This document shows positions 1-10,487 of a stretch of DNA of 64,000 nt, piece after piece. Origin of the DNA: Hathewaya limosa (GTDB lineage: Bacteria; Bacillota; Clostridia; Clostridiales; Clostridiaceae); contig NZ_JAUSWN010000008.1 in NCBI RefSeq assembly GCF_030815255.1, positions 54,766 through 118,765 on the forward strand, written 5' to 3'. Under the pieces are notes generated by a model. That model was not told the DNA's origin. It ran no database searches and was given only the letters and a program-made list of their open reading frames with translations. Position 1 is the stretch's first letter; each line of letters opens with the position of its first letter. The translations under genes were made by a program, and so were the position numbers.

Positions 1-1
1 A

Positions 2-2350
2 GCTACTGCTATTATTGAAGTGCAAATGAGTTCAGGTATGGTTTCATCAGGTATTACTACAAATATGGTTAATTTAAGATATAATACAAATACAGTTAAT
101 CCTATAGTGGTTGGACCTATTTTAGCATCTTCAATTCGACAAAAATACGTGGATATAAAAGTTCAAATAAGTGCAGATAATTCAAGTTATATTTTAGATT
201 CCATAATAAGTTACAATATAATAGTTCAAATTCCACAAGGAACTACAGTTTACAATTTACAGCTGATTGATATATTACCAGTAGAACAAAGTTTTATAGA
301 AAGTACACTAAATAATAATCCTGTAACGCCTGATCAAAATGGAAAGTTATTAAGTTTTCCTAGTATTAATTATGAACCTAACACACTTATAAAGGGAAGA
401 ATACTAGATGAGTTTGCACAAGATGAAAATAATTATATAAATTATAATTACAATATTAAAGCAAAAGTTCATATTTCAAATATACAAAATGGTACTGTAG
501 ATAATCAAACAAATTCGGCTAATGTTACTTGGAGCACTGATCCCTTAAATAAAAATATAATAGGGCCTATTTCAGATACAGTTACTATAAATACAAGTGA
601 AAATTTAATTGAAGTAGAAAAGTTTCAAGGAATAAAAGGAACAAATAAGTTTACAAAAGACAATATTGAAATATTGAATGAAGAAGACATAGAGTACAAA
701 ATTGTAATTACGAATATAGGAAAGCTTACAGCATATACACCTAAAATAGAGGATTTAATAGATAATAATTTAAGTTCTATAAATGTATCTTCTGTAAGTC
801 AGGGTAAAGGAATAGTAAGCAATGGAGTTAATCAAAGTCTTTTAACTTGGTCGGATATTACTGAAATTAGTCCAACAAAATCAGAAGAGTTAATATATAC
901 AGCTAAAGTCAATACAAAATCTAATGTAACTATAACTAATTCTGCTATGCCAAATTTTAGTATAATAAAAGGAGCTAAACCAATACAAGGTATTTTATCT
1001 AATGAAGTTTTTGCCACAGTGTTACAACCGGTTGTAACAGAAAATTTTACATTTATACCTAGTAAAAATAATTATATTTCAGATATGGAGGCATTAAGTT
1101 ATGGTGTATTAGGAGCAGAAGGGAAAATAGGATATATATTCAAAGAGAATGGAAATAATACTTCTTTATATGATTTAAAGATAGAACCTATACCATTTGA
1201 TTATTATTTAGTTATTAATAATATTTTTATAGAAGAGATATATAAGAATACCTTATATTTTGAAAATATAAATGATAGTCTAAACTTATTATCAAACGAT
1301 TTAAATATTATAGAGATAATTTATAAAATACCCGAAAATTATATTGTAATAAACAATCCAATTAACTTTAATGTGAGCATACAAGCCGTAAGTAAGGGTA
1401 TTCCTAAAACTATTAATAATGAATTGAGCGTAGGAACAGTTCAATTAACGACATCGTATAATATTGGAGAATATCCTAAAAATCCAAGTTTGTTTACTAT
1501 TCAATATTATATAGATATTAATATAAGCAAAGGAATAAAAGTTTATGATATAGAATTAGAAGCTTTTTATCCTCCATCTTGTATTTTTATGAATGCCGAA
1601 AGTAATGGAGTATCTATTAATGTAAATCAATTAAGAGGAAAAATAAATTATCCATTTATAGACATGATAGATGCTACGCAACAACCAGTTCAATTAAAGT
1701 ATTCCTATATGGTATGTCAGTATAAGAAAACACCATTAAGTATAGGAGAGTTAGAGAAAAATAAAGCTGTTTTAGGTTTAAGGACAGCCAGGAATATAGA
1801 GGATAAATATATTTTAAATAGTAGTACACTAGGACTAAATGAAAAGTTGGAATGTGTATATGTCAATAAAATAATTGGTAAATGCATAAAATACTATAAA
1901 TTTGAAAATATATCAATTCCAGAGGTTACAGGTTATGTATTTAAGGATATAGTTTTTAATAATCCGGAAATTATACAAGGAAGTTTGAGTATCACTAATA
2001 GTGGATGCGATAAAGATTTTAGTAGGATAAAATATAGCTTTGTAATTCCATATACAATTATTTATGCTCAGTATAACTGTTCAAGTATAAAAACCAATGA
2101 AATTCAAGAAAAGTTTAAACAACAAGAATTAGAAGTAATAATATATACACCTAAAAATCAAGGTAATTTATATAGTGTTTTATCTGAAGTAGTAACTAAT
2201 AAAGTAATAATTAATAATATACAAACTGAATTTTGTGCATGTATAGGTGTAGTAACTTCAACTATATCAAAGGAAATGGTATTAATGAATACATTAGGTA
2301 AGAGTGAGTTAGTATATTGTTGTCCAAATTGTAATAGTATAAATAACTAG
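2..2350 (+). CDS. Giant DUF11-repeat protein, C-terminal part (5' end outside window)
   Basis: The frame is open to the left edge, so the true start lies upstream; the GTG at 20 and ATG at 26 sit inside a domain and are not starts. What remains is the tail of one DUF11 unit, a type A unit (IPQGTTVYNLQLIDILP core), a type B canonical DUF11 unit (YKIVITNIGKLTAYTPKIED core) and the family C module from about nt 1040. The C module carries PPSCIF, an IDAT motif and paired cysteines, and ends in YCCPNC. By comparison with the three complete (A-B)6-C paralogues downstream, roughly 1400 residues are probably missing to the left. No membrane segment or sortase signal is visible. A strong terminator follows. 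Function is unknown; a structural role on the cell or spore surface is inferred from the repeat type. Confidence 0.9.
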   Translation, partial: ATAIIEVQMSSGMVSSGITTNMVNLRYNTNTVNPIVVGPILASSIRQKYVDIKVQISADNSSYILDSIISYNIIVQIPQGTTVYNLQLIDILPVEQSFIESTLNNNPVTPDQNGKLLSFPSINYEPNTLIKGRILDEFAQDENNYINYNYNIKAKVHISNIQNGTVDNQTNSANVTWSTDPLNKNIIGPISDTVTINTSENLIEVEKFQGIKGTNKFTKDNIEILNEEDIEYKIVITNIGKLTAYTPKIEDLIDNNLSSINVSSVSQGKGIVSNGVNQSLLTWSDITEISPTKSEELIYTAKVNTKSNVTITNSAMPNFSIIKGAKPIQGILSNEVFATVLQPVVTENFTFIPSKNNYISDMEALSYGVLGAEGKIGYIFKENGNNTSLYDLKIEPIPFDYYLVINNIFIEEIYKNTLYFENINDSLNLLSNDLNIIEIIYKIPENYIVINNPINFNVSIQAVSKGIPKTINNELSVGTVQLTTSYNIGEYPKNPSLFTIQYYIDINISKGIKVYDIELEAFYPPSCIFMNAESNGVSINVNQLRGKINYPFIDMIDATQQPVQLKYSYMVCQYKKTPLSIGELEKNKAVLGLRTARNIEDKYILNSSTLGLNEKLECVYVNKIIGKCIKYYKFENISIPEVTGYVFKDIVFNNPEIIQGSLSITNSGCDKDFSRIKYSFVIPYTIIYAQYNCSSIKTNEIQEKFKQQELEVIIYTPKNQGNLYSVLSEVVTNKVIINNIQTEFCACIGVVTSTISKEMVLMNTLGKSELVYCCPNCNSINN

Positions 2351-2383
2351 GCATAGAATAGTAAGTATAGATGGTAATTTATT

Positions 2384-2428
2384 AAGTATCAGAAGATAAG
2401 TTTAATATTATTTTCTGGTACTTTTTTA
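2384..2428 (+). terminator. Intrinsic terminator after the first DUF11 gene
   Basis: The arms 2384-2394 and 2413-2423 pair over 11 bp with one G-T wobble and run into a T-rich tract. The hairpin sits 34 bp after the stop codon and separates this gene from the next giant gene. Confidence 0.8.
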
Positions 2429-2535
2429 TTATTAAGAAGGATATATTTTTATATAAGTGTACTTTAATATCAAAAATAGTAAACCTTTAATAGTAATAAT
2501 ATAAGTAAGGCTAAAGGAGTGACTTTATAAAAAAC

Positions 2536-5500
2536 ATGAATAATAATATAGAAATAGATAGAAATGCGGTTAAGCCAGGAAGTAGTTTAACATTGGATAC
2601 TTTAGTATCTCCAATTTCACCTAAAATAGGAGATACAATAACATATATAATCCAAATAACTATTCCAAAAGGGGTGTTAGCAGGTAACATTCAATTAAAA
2701 GATACATTTCCAGAAACAAAACAACAATTTATAGCAGGAAGTATTTTGGTAAATGGACAACCAATGGGTGTTGAACCTATACCAGCTAGAGGAGTATTAA
2801 CATTTCCAGTAGTAAGTACTATTGACGCTACTACTAAAGAAGTAACAGAAATATATTCATTTGATGTTAGAATAGTAAATGCAATAGAGTCAGGGGATTT
2901 TATAGACAAACAAATAAATACTGCAGAAGTAACATGGGATAATAATACAACAGGAGCTACAAATATAGTTGTAAGTTCGGAAAATAATGTGAATGTAACA
3001 ATGCCATTTATACAAATAAGAAAGTTTCAAAATAATGTAACTAAGGCTACAGGTAATACAATTGAAGATATTAATTTTATTTCAACGGATACATTAACCT
3101 ATAAAATTAGTGTAACTAATACAGGGTTGAACGTTGCGTATAATGTTACAGTTGCAGATATTATTTCTAATTACCTAAGTATAGATACTGTTAGTTTAAA
3201 TGCTACTAAAGGTACAGGAAGTTTTGTAGGAAATACGCTTACATGGAATATTACTACTTTGGAAGTAGGGGAATCAGTAATAATAGGGTTTAATGTAACA
3301 GGTGGAAACAGTATACCTGCAGTAAATAATGTACAAAATACAGCGAATGTAACTTATAGTACTAATAATAATGGGTTTGGTAAAAATCTAACTCCTAGAA
3401 CTAGTAACTTAGTAACATTGAATATTAATAATTTAAATCTAAGTATAACATCTTCGAAGACTAATGACTTACTAGAGGATACGATTCAATATACAGTTAT
3501 ATTTAGTGTTTATAAAGGTACGGTTTTAGATGATGCTCAATTAAAAAGCATTATACCGAATTCACAAGAGTATATATCTGGAAGTGCCACAAAACAAATC
3601 AATAATAATTTACCCGAAGTTGTAGTTCCTAGCATAAATTCAACAGCTACAGAACAACAATTAATTTTTCCTAAACCAATTATAGGATCTAATAATAATA
3701 TAGATGCATCAAAACAGAATATAACTATAAAATATATTTTTAGTTCAAAGGTTATAAATGTAATACAGGTATATCCATATGTAGAAGATCAGACTATAAA
3801 ATCTAGTGTTAATTGGAGTGAAGGAAGTAGTATCAATAATGAAATTAATGCTAATGTACTTATTAAATTGAAAAGTTCAGATATTAGCATAACTCAGGAA
3901 CAAATGAATTTTACAAGTATTAAAAAATATACAACTGGAGATATTTCAGCAACCATAGGGGATATAATTTATTATAAAATTACCATAAAATCAAAGGGCG
4001 CGGTGGGAGGATATAATCTACAATTACAAGATATTCTTAATAATAATTTAAATTTTCTTGATACTATAAAGCAACCTACTTTGGGAACTATAGTTAAACC
4101 AACAGGGGTTCCTGGTGGAACATTACAGTGGAATATTGATTTTTTAAATTCAGAAACAACCGCTGTATATGAATTTTCAGTTCAGGTAAATAGTAGTGCT
4201 CCCTTAGCAGATAACTTTAGTAATAATGTAGTAGGACAATATTCCACTGATTCAGTAAGTACAAAAGTATTTAATTTATCTAGTAATACGCTAAAAATAT
4301 ATACCACAGGAATATATCTTTTAGCTAAAACCCTACCTTCTATAGCAATTGGAGATAGCGTGCTCTATTCAATGAAAGTTATTATTCCAAAAGGTAAAAC
4401 AATTTATGATTTAACTTTAGATATACAATTAGATTTAGGTCAAACATATACTGTGGGTAGTTGGTATTCAAGTTTAGGAAATGCAGGAACGCCAAGTATG
4501 AGTTTAGGAAATACAGATATACAATATATTGAATCTAGAAATCCAATAAGTGCATCAGCATCATCGGATCTTATAATTACTTATACATTTCAAACTAATA
4601 CCGTATATGTAAGTGACCTTACAGAGTCTTCAAAAAATCAAATTACTACAATAAATGCCAACTGGAGGAATTCATCAGGTGGAGCAATAATGGGTCCCGT
4701 AAGTTTCATAAATAATATCAAAATAAATAGACCTAATTTAACTTGTATCCAGGAACAAAGAAATATAACCAAGGGGCAATCAACCTTTACATCTGATTTA
4801 ATAAATAATGCTAGTATAGGAGATGAATTAGAATTATCTTTTAGTATAACTAATAATGGTACAGGAAATGCTTATAAAGTAGTTACAGGGGATAATTTAC
4901 CAAGTTGGCTTACGTATGTAGGAAGTTCAACTCCAGGGGTTGGTATATCGGGGTCAAGAGTTGGATGGGATCCAGGAACGATTAATGTAGGTGATACAGC
5001 CAATGCTAAAATAACAGTTAGAATAAATGCTCTTCCCTCATATCCAGATCCCAATTATTTTTATGGAAATCTTGTTGGGGCATCAGGAAGTTCTATAACT
5101 TTAGGACCTATAGAATCAAATAGAATTGGATATAATTATGTTGCACCTGAATTTTTACTGTCTTTAGTAGATGAGAATGGAAATAAAATACTACCAGCAT
5201 ATATAGAGGGAGATATTATTAATTATGAATTTAAAATAATAGTTAGCAAGGGAACAACTGCATACAATCTTTATATAGCGCGTGTAACGCTACCAACAGG
5301 ACAGACTTATGTATCTAATTCTCTTACTAGTACAGGTGGAGTTACAATATCACCATCTCCTTCCACACTAACTTTTCCAAATGAAGGAACAGTTTATAGT
5401 TCTACACAAGATAGAATTATAACATATAACTTTAAAGTTAATGTAAATTCATTAGCAAGTACTGGACAAGAAAGACAAGAGGTAGAAACACAATTATATT

Positions 5501-8500
5501 GGAATAAGGCTCCGGGTGATCCCATAACTGTACAATATGGATTTATGTATGAGTATCTAACTCCAGTAAAGTTAGGATTAGTAAAAACACATAGTTTGAA
5601 CGGAACTAATTTTGTAAGTTCTAGTATAACTATTAAAAGAAAGGAATTAGTTTATTATAAGTTAGAAATACAAAACCCATCTGCTTATCCTGCGTATAAT
5701 GTTGAGGTAGTAGACCAGTTACCTCCTAATATGATTATGCAATCTTTGGAAAATATAGGTTTGTCTCAAGGTGTACTAATTAGAAATGGTAATATAATAG
5801 GTTCAACAAAACTTGAATTTATTATACAAACTTTATCAGCAAGTTCAAGTATTACAATAATATATACAGCAATTTTAGATGGAATAGTTGTAGCAGGAAG
5901 TACAATAAGTAGTATGGTAACTGCAACTTATAGTACACTATTGGATAGATATAATTTAGTTGTATATGGTCCAGTAAATTCTATGGAACTAAGTAGTACA
6001 ATCTCACAGTATGGTATTGAACTTACTAAGGAAACTACAAATACAGAAACTTATTGGGATGCAAATGTTCCATATAATGTAACTGTGAAAGTTCCACAAG
6101 GAATACAACTTTATGACTTGCAGGTTTCAGATAAATATCCTAATGGATTGTTTTTTGTAGGTCCAGCTTATTTAAATGGTACACAGATATCAGTTACTGC
6201 TTCTAGTGGTAAGGTGTTTTTCCCCTTAATTAATGAAAATGCTGCAAATAATGAGACTATATTAGAATATACGTATACTTCTAATGTTAGTGCAGATGAG
6301 AATGTAGATCCTTTTGAAAAGTCATTAGAAAATATTGCAGAATTATCTTGGGGATTAAGTAATGGATCTAGTACAAAGTTTACTATGAATTCTAGTAGTA
6401 TTGTTATAGTTCAAAATCCTAACATTAATATACAAAAATTTCAGAGGAATAAAACTGATAATGGAATATTTGATATTAAACAAATTAGTGTAAAATCAGG
6501 GGATATATTAGAGTTTAAACTAGTTGTTATCAATTCAGGTCCAGGAAAGGGATATACTATTGAATGTGCTGATATATTAAATAATTCCATTAAGTATTTA
6601 AGATATATATCAACTAGTATAGGTACCTTGTCTTATTCTTCAAGTAATCATACAGTAAATTGGACCATAGATATTTTACCATCTAATACAATGGCAACAG
6701 CTATTTTCGAGGTAGAAGTTATAGGAGGGATTTCAGCATTTGGAGTTTCAACAAATAATCTTAGTGCAACATATTATGGCAAGAATAATCCATCAATTTC
6801 AACTCAAGCTATTGAACAGAGATATCCACCTATAAGTATTCAGTTAACCTCAAATAAATCTACTTTTCTTGTAAATGATATAGTAACGTATAATGTAGTA
6901 ATTACTGTTCCTAATCAAATGATATTTTATAATTTGAAAGTGCAAAATATATTACCTATAGGACAAGAATTTGTTAGTAGCACATTAAATGATATTTCTA
7001 TAAGTCCAGATGTTAATAATCAGCTGATAACATTTCCAGTTATACCAATTAGTAGACTAAATAGTCATAGGGACAATATAAAAGAAATAAAAGAAGGAGA
7101 AGAGATATCTAAAAAAGAGTTAAATCTAAAAAATAGAAATAATGGGGTTGTAAGTGTTGCAACTATATCTAAGGCTAAAGCAAGAACTTTTAGTTATCAA
7201 ATAAAGGCTATAGTAAAAAGTGCTGATATGTCTAAGGGAATTCCCGATATACAAATGGATTCGGCTAATGTTAACTGGAGTTTAGATGCAACTAATACAC
7301 AATTGGTAAACCCTATATCTGATACTGTAGAAGTACTGGCTACTAACAATCTAGTTTTTATAGAAAAACTTCAAAAGATAAAAACTGCTGGAAACTTTAC
7401 TACTAATGATATAGAGGTTACTAGCGGAGAAGAAATACAATATAATATAGTTATTACCAATACAGGTAAGATAAAAGCATATAATGTTAAGATAGAAGAT
7501 ATATTAAATGATAAATTACAATATGTAGGGGTTGATTCGAGTACCCAAGGTACAGTAAATGTACAGAGTGTGACAGGTAAAAATACATTAGTTTGGGAAG
7601 GAATTGTGGAGTTGGATCCAGGACAAAAAGCTGAACTGGTTTATACAGTAAATACAACTTCTACAGCTAATGCTACTATATCAAATCAAGCTATTTCTAA
7701 ATTTGCAATTACTTCTGGAGGAGATGAATTGGGTAGAACACCATCTAATGAGGTTTTCACAAATATATTAGTCGGAAATCCGAATTTAGTACAAGTACAG
7801 AAATTGCAAAGAATAAATGGAATCGGTAATTTTAGTACAAATGAAATAGAAATTAGTAGTGAAGAAGAAATAGAATATAAGTTAGTAGTTACCAATGGAG
7901 CAATGAAAACTTACAAAATAGAAATACAGGATATATTAAATGATAAATTTCAATATATAAGTAATACAACACCAACAGTAGGAGCGGCAGGAATACAGAA
8001 TATTGGTGGGAAGAATGTTTTAATATGGAATGGAATAACAGAGTTAAATCCAGATCAAAGTATAGAGTTAGTTTTTGTAGTAAAAGGGGTATCATCGGTT
8101 GCAGATAGAATATCAAATCAAACTACATCCAGTTTTGCTGTAACTGCTACGGGAGCAAATATAAGTGGAACACCATCCAATGAAGTTTTCACAAATATAT
8201 TAGTAGGAAATCAAACCTTAATTAGATTAATTAAGTTTCAAAGGATAAATAATGTAGGGAAATTTTTAACTACTGATATAGATGTTAGTAATGGTGAGGA
8301 GATAGAGTATAAATTAAGTATTCTTAACATGGGAACAATAGATGTATATAAAATAAAAATTGAAGATATATTAGAGAAAGATTTAATATTTAAGAATATT
8401 AAAGTAATTAGTCAAGGTCAAGCTGAATTGCAACAAGATAATAATAAGCTAGTATGGGATCTTAAGGATAAGTTAGGTCCAAATAAAACAGCTCAATTAG

Positions 8501-10326
8501 TATATATAGTGAAGACTAATTCAAGTATTACAGGGACTATAACTAATGGTGCTACACAGAGTTTTGCAGTAACAGCTACTGGTAGTATTTTAAATGGATT
8601 GCCTTCTAATCAGGTATTGGTAAATATATTAGTTCCTAGTAAAAACTCAATTAAAGTACAGAAGATTCAGAGAAGAAACGGAGATTTACAATTTACAAAT
8701 AAACCTATAGAAATTAATAGTGGAAAATTAATAGAGTACAAAATAAGAATTGAAAATATATTAAATATTAAGTTGTATAAAGTAAGTATAGAGGATGTTT
8801 TAGATAATAGGTTAGAATATGTAGAATTAATTTCTGTTACTAAGGGGATATGTGCATTACAAAACAATAATACAGTAGTATGGAATGAAATTAATGAATT
8901 ATTACCTGGAGAAACACATGAGGCTATATTTTTAGTTAGAAATACATCATTAAATACAGGACAAATCTTTAATGCAGCTCTTCCAAGTTTTTATTTAACA
9001 TTGACGGGAGAAAGAGTATTTGGAGAATTGTCTAATAAAGTTTTTATAAAATTATTAGGAGAAAGATATACTTTTGTACCTAATGAAAATAATTATATTT
9101 CTTATAATCAAGCTATAAGTTATACTATCCTGGGAGCTGAGAGTAAATTTGCATATGTTTTAGAAAATAATTATGATGTGCCAACGTCCTATAATTTAAC
9201 AATAGGAGTTCTTCCTATTAGATATAAATTAGTGATAAATAATAGGTTTGTTGAAGATGTCATGGAAAATACAATTTATAATGGAACACCTACAATGTTA
9301 AACAATGTATATCCTAAAAGTAAAAATTTCATAGAAATAATCTACAATATACCTAAAGAATATAATTTTGTTGGCAATGAGGTTAATTTTGATTTGACTA
9401 TAAATTTAGCTGAGAGAAATGATCCAACAACCATAAAAAATAAAATAATAATAGGACAAGTTGATTTGCTTACTTCGTATAATATTGAATCATATCCAGA
9501 GGATAATCGTTTATTTGCAATTAAATATAGTATAGAAATTTATATAAGTAAGGGGATAAAAGTATATAATTTGGAAATAAAATCTTTTTATCCACCATCA
9601 TGTATTTTTAAAGAAGTTACGTTGACAAAAGAATTAAAAAAGGGTGGTTTTAATGGTGAAGTAATATATCCCAATATATCTATTATAGATGCAACAGAAA
9701 AAGAGGTTATTCTAAATTATAGTTATACAGTATTGCAATATAAGGCAACACCATTAAGTATAGCAGAGTTGAAAAATAGTTATTCTATGATAAGCTTTAG
9801 AATGGCTAAAAATATAGAACAGAAATATATTATAAAGAGCAATGCATATAAAAGAAGTGATGGTACAAAAATAGAATGTTTATATATAGATAAGGTATTT
9901 GGAAGATGTAAAAAATATTATGATTATAATGATATAAAAATTCCCAATGTTGAAGGATATGTTTTTGAAAAAGTAGTATTTAATGATCCTCAGATTATTG
10001 AAAAGAGTTTAAGCATAATTCCTAATAAAATTGATACTAAATTTAGCCAAATTCAATATACGTTTATTATTCCATATAAGATTATTTATGTACAATACAA
10101 TTGTTCTAAGACAAGTATAAAAGAAATATCAGGAGAGTTATCGCAAAAAGATTTAAAAGTTATATTGTATACTCCTGAAAGTTCTAAAGAACCATTTAAT
10201 ATTATTTCTAAAAGTATAGTAGACAATATAATAATTAATAATGAAAAGACAAGTTATAATGTTTGTATAGGTATTATTACTTCGGCAATAGCAAAACGAA
10301 AGATTTTATTAGATACTCTACAATAA
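2536..10326 (+). CDS. Giant DUF11-repeat protein, 2596 aa, expanded form (A-B)6-B3-C
   Basis: This is the largest member of the array. Six A-B pairs of about 144 residues per unit are followed by three additional type B (DUF11/TIGR01451) units and the C module from residue 2176. The N-terminus begins directly with a domain (SPISPKIGDTITYIIQITIP) and shows no signal peptide. The sixth A unit has a charged insert around KEIKEGEEISKKEL. Unlike its paralogues the protein ends at ILLDTLQ and lacks the C-C-x-x-C tail. The ATG at 2536 starts the N-terminus shared with the paralogues, but its best Shine-Dalgarno (AAAGGAG, 2513-2519) is 16 nt upstream, which is unusually far. The protein is rich in Asn, Ile, Thr, Ser and Gln. 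The reaction or partner is unknown; I infer a fibre or coat structural protein. Confidence 0.92.
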   Translation: MNNNIEIDRNAVKPGSSLTLDTLVSPISPKIGDTITYIIQITIPKGVLAGNIQLKDTFPETKQQFIAGSILVNGQPMGVEPIPARGVLTFPVVSTIDATTKEVTEIYSFDVRIVNAIESGDFIDKQINTAEVTWDNNTTGATNIVVSSENNVNVTMPFIQIRKFQNNVTKATGNTIEDINFISTDTLTYKISVTNTGLNVAYNVTVADIISNYLSIDTVSLNATKGTGSFVGNTLTWNITTLEVGESVIIGFNVTGGNSIPAVNNVQNTANVTYSTNNNGFGKNLTPRTSNLVTLNINNLNLSITSSKTNDLLEDTIQYTVIFSVYKGTVLDDAQLKSIIPNSQEYISGSATKQINNNLPEVVVPSINSTATEQQLIFPKPIIGSNNNIDASKQNITIKYIFSSKVINVIQVYPYVEDQTIKSSVNWSEGSSINNEINANVLIKLKSSDISITQEQMNFTSIKKYTTGDISATIGDIIYYKITIKSKGAVGGYNLQLQDILNNNLNFLDTIKQPTLGTIVKPTGVPGGTLQWNIDFLNSETTAVYEFSVQVNSSAPLADNFSNNVVGQYSTDSVSTKVFNLSSNTLKIYTTGIYLLAKTLPSIAIGDSVLYSMKVIIPKGKTIYDLTLDIQLDLGQTYTVGSWYSSLGNAGTPSMSLGNTDIQYIESRNPISASASSDLIITYTFQTNTVYVSDLTESSKNQITTINANWRNSSGGAIMGPVSFINNIKINRPNLTCIQEQRNITKGQSTFTSDLINNASIGDELELSFSITNNGTGNAYKVVTGDNLPSWLTYVGSSTPGVGISGSRVGWDPGTINVGDTANAKITVRINALPSYPDPNYFYGNLVGASGSSITLGPIESNRIGYNYVAPEFLLSLVDENGNKILPAYIEGDIINYEFKIIVSKGTTAYNLYIARVTLPTGQTYVSNSLTSTGGVTISPSPSTLTFPNEGTVYSSTQDRIITYNFKVNVNSLASTGQERQEVETQLYWNKAPGDPITVQYGFMYEYLTPVKLGLVKTHSLNGTNFVSSSITIKRKELVYYKLEIQNPSAYPAYNVEVVDQLPPNMIMQSLENIGLSQGVLIRNGNIIGSTKLEFIIQTLSASSSITIIYTAILDGIVVAGSTISSMVTATYSTLLDRYNLVVYGPVNSMELSSTISQYGIELTKETTNTETYWDANVPYNVTVKVPQGIQLYDLQVSDKYPNGLFFVGPAYLNGTQISVTASSGKVFFPLINENAANNETILEYTYTSNVSADENVDPFEKSLENIAELSWGLSNGSSTKFTMNSSSIVIVQNPNINIQKFQRNKTDNGIFDIKQISVKSGDILEFKLVVINSGPGKGYTIECADILNNSIKYLRYISTSIGTLSYSSSNHTVNWTIDILPSNTMATAIFEVEVIGGISAFGVSTNNLSATYYGKNNPSISTQAIEQRYPPISIQLTSNKSTFLVNDIVTYNVVITVPNQMIFYNLKVQNILPIGQEFVSSTLNDISISPDVNNQLITFPVIPISRLNSHRDNIKEIKEGEEISKKELNLKNRNNGVVSVATISKAKARTFSYQIKAIVKSADMSKGIPDIQMDSANVNWSLDATNTQLVNPISDTVEVLATNNLVFIEKLQKIKTAGNFTTNDIEVTSGEEIQYNIVITNTGKIKAYNVKIEDILNDKLQYVGVDSSTQGTVNVQSVTGKNTLVWEGIVELDPGQKAELVYTVNTTSTANATISNQAISKFAITSGGDELGRTPSNEVFTNILVGNPNLVQVQKLQRINGIGNFSTNEIEISSEEEIEYKLVVTNGAMKTYKIEIQDILNDKFQYISNTTPTVGAAGIQNIGGKNVLIWNGITELNPDQSIELVFVVKGVSSVADRISNQTTSSFAVTATGANISGTPSNEVFTNILVGNQTLIRLIKFQRINNVGKFLTTDIDVSNGEEIEYKLSILNMGTIDVYKIKIEDILEKDLIFKNIKVISQGQAELQQDNNKLVWDLKDKLGPNKTAQLVYIVKTNSSITGTITNGATQSFAVTATGSILNGLPSNQVLVNILVPSKNSIKVQKIQRRNGDLQFTNKPIEINSGKLIEYKIRIENILNIKLYKVSIEDVLDNRLEYVELISVTKGICALQNNNTVVWNEINELLPGETHEAIFLVRNTSLNTGQIFNAALPSFYLTLTGERVFGELSNKVFIKLLGERYTFVPNENNYISYNQAISYTILGAESKFAYVLENNYDVPTSYNLTIGVLPIRYKLVINNRFVEDVMENTIYNGTPTMLNNVYPKSKNFIEIIYNIPKEYNFVGNEVNFDLTINLAERNDPTTIKNKIIIGQVDLLTSYNIESYPEDNRLFAIKYSIEIYISKGIKVYNLEIKSFYPPSCIFKEVTLTKELKKGGFNGEVIYPNISIIDATEKEVILNYSYTVLQYKATPLSIAELKNSYSMISFRMAKNIEQKYIIKSNAYKRSDGTKIECLYIDKVFGRCKKYYDYNDIKIPNVEGYVFEKVVFNDPQIIEKSLSIIPNKIDTKFSQIQYTFIIPYKIIYVQYNCSKTSIKEISGELSQKDLKVILYTPESSKEPFNIISKSIVDNIIINNEKTSYNVCIGIITSAIAKRKILLDTLQ
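7345..9060 (+). repeat. Four consecutive DUF11 units, about 430-bp period, inside the 2596-aa gene
   Basis: Type B units begin near 7345, 7779, 8211 and 8642 with no type A unit between them. Their junctions are clearly similar at DNA level. For example, the segments starting at 7741 and 8173 (encoding PSNEVFTNILVGN) are nearly identical and 432 bp apart. Coding-strand direct repeats of this kind are open to unequal recombination. Paralogues have only one B unit at this position, so this is a lineage-specific expansion. Confidence 0.8.
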
Positions 10327-10367
10327 TTATAAAAGTTGGTATAGAGGACAATTTATCGAATAAAAAG

Positions 10368-10402
10368 TGTAAGAAAATCATGTGATTTTCTTACATTTTT
10401 TT
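10368..10402 (+). terminator. Intrinsic terminator after the 2596-aa gene
   Basis: A perfect 13-bp inverted repeat (10368-10380 with 10383-10395) with a minimal loop is followed by seven T residues. Confidence 0.9.
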
Positions 10403-10487
10403 ATGAGAATATAAGTATTAATTAGTCAACTTAACTTAGTTTAAATAATAATAATAATATAAGGTATAATTTTTTAGGAGTGAGATT

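Noticed and set aside
2352..2360. CATANNNTA (sigma-K -10-like) sequence after the first gene
   Set aside because: It precedes the terminator at 2384-2428 and has no AC element at the right distance upstream, so it is not a credible promoter for the next giant gene.
7345..9060. CRISPR-like or mobile repeat structure
   Set aside because: The repeats are in-frame protein domain repeats of about 430 bp, not short repeats with spacers.
10267..10400. Frameshift explanation for the missing cysteine tail of the 2596-aa protein
   Set aside because: I looked for the C-C-x-x-C tail past the stop codon and did not see it; the bases lead straight into a terminator. A simple single-base frameshift does not explain the loss.
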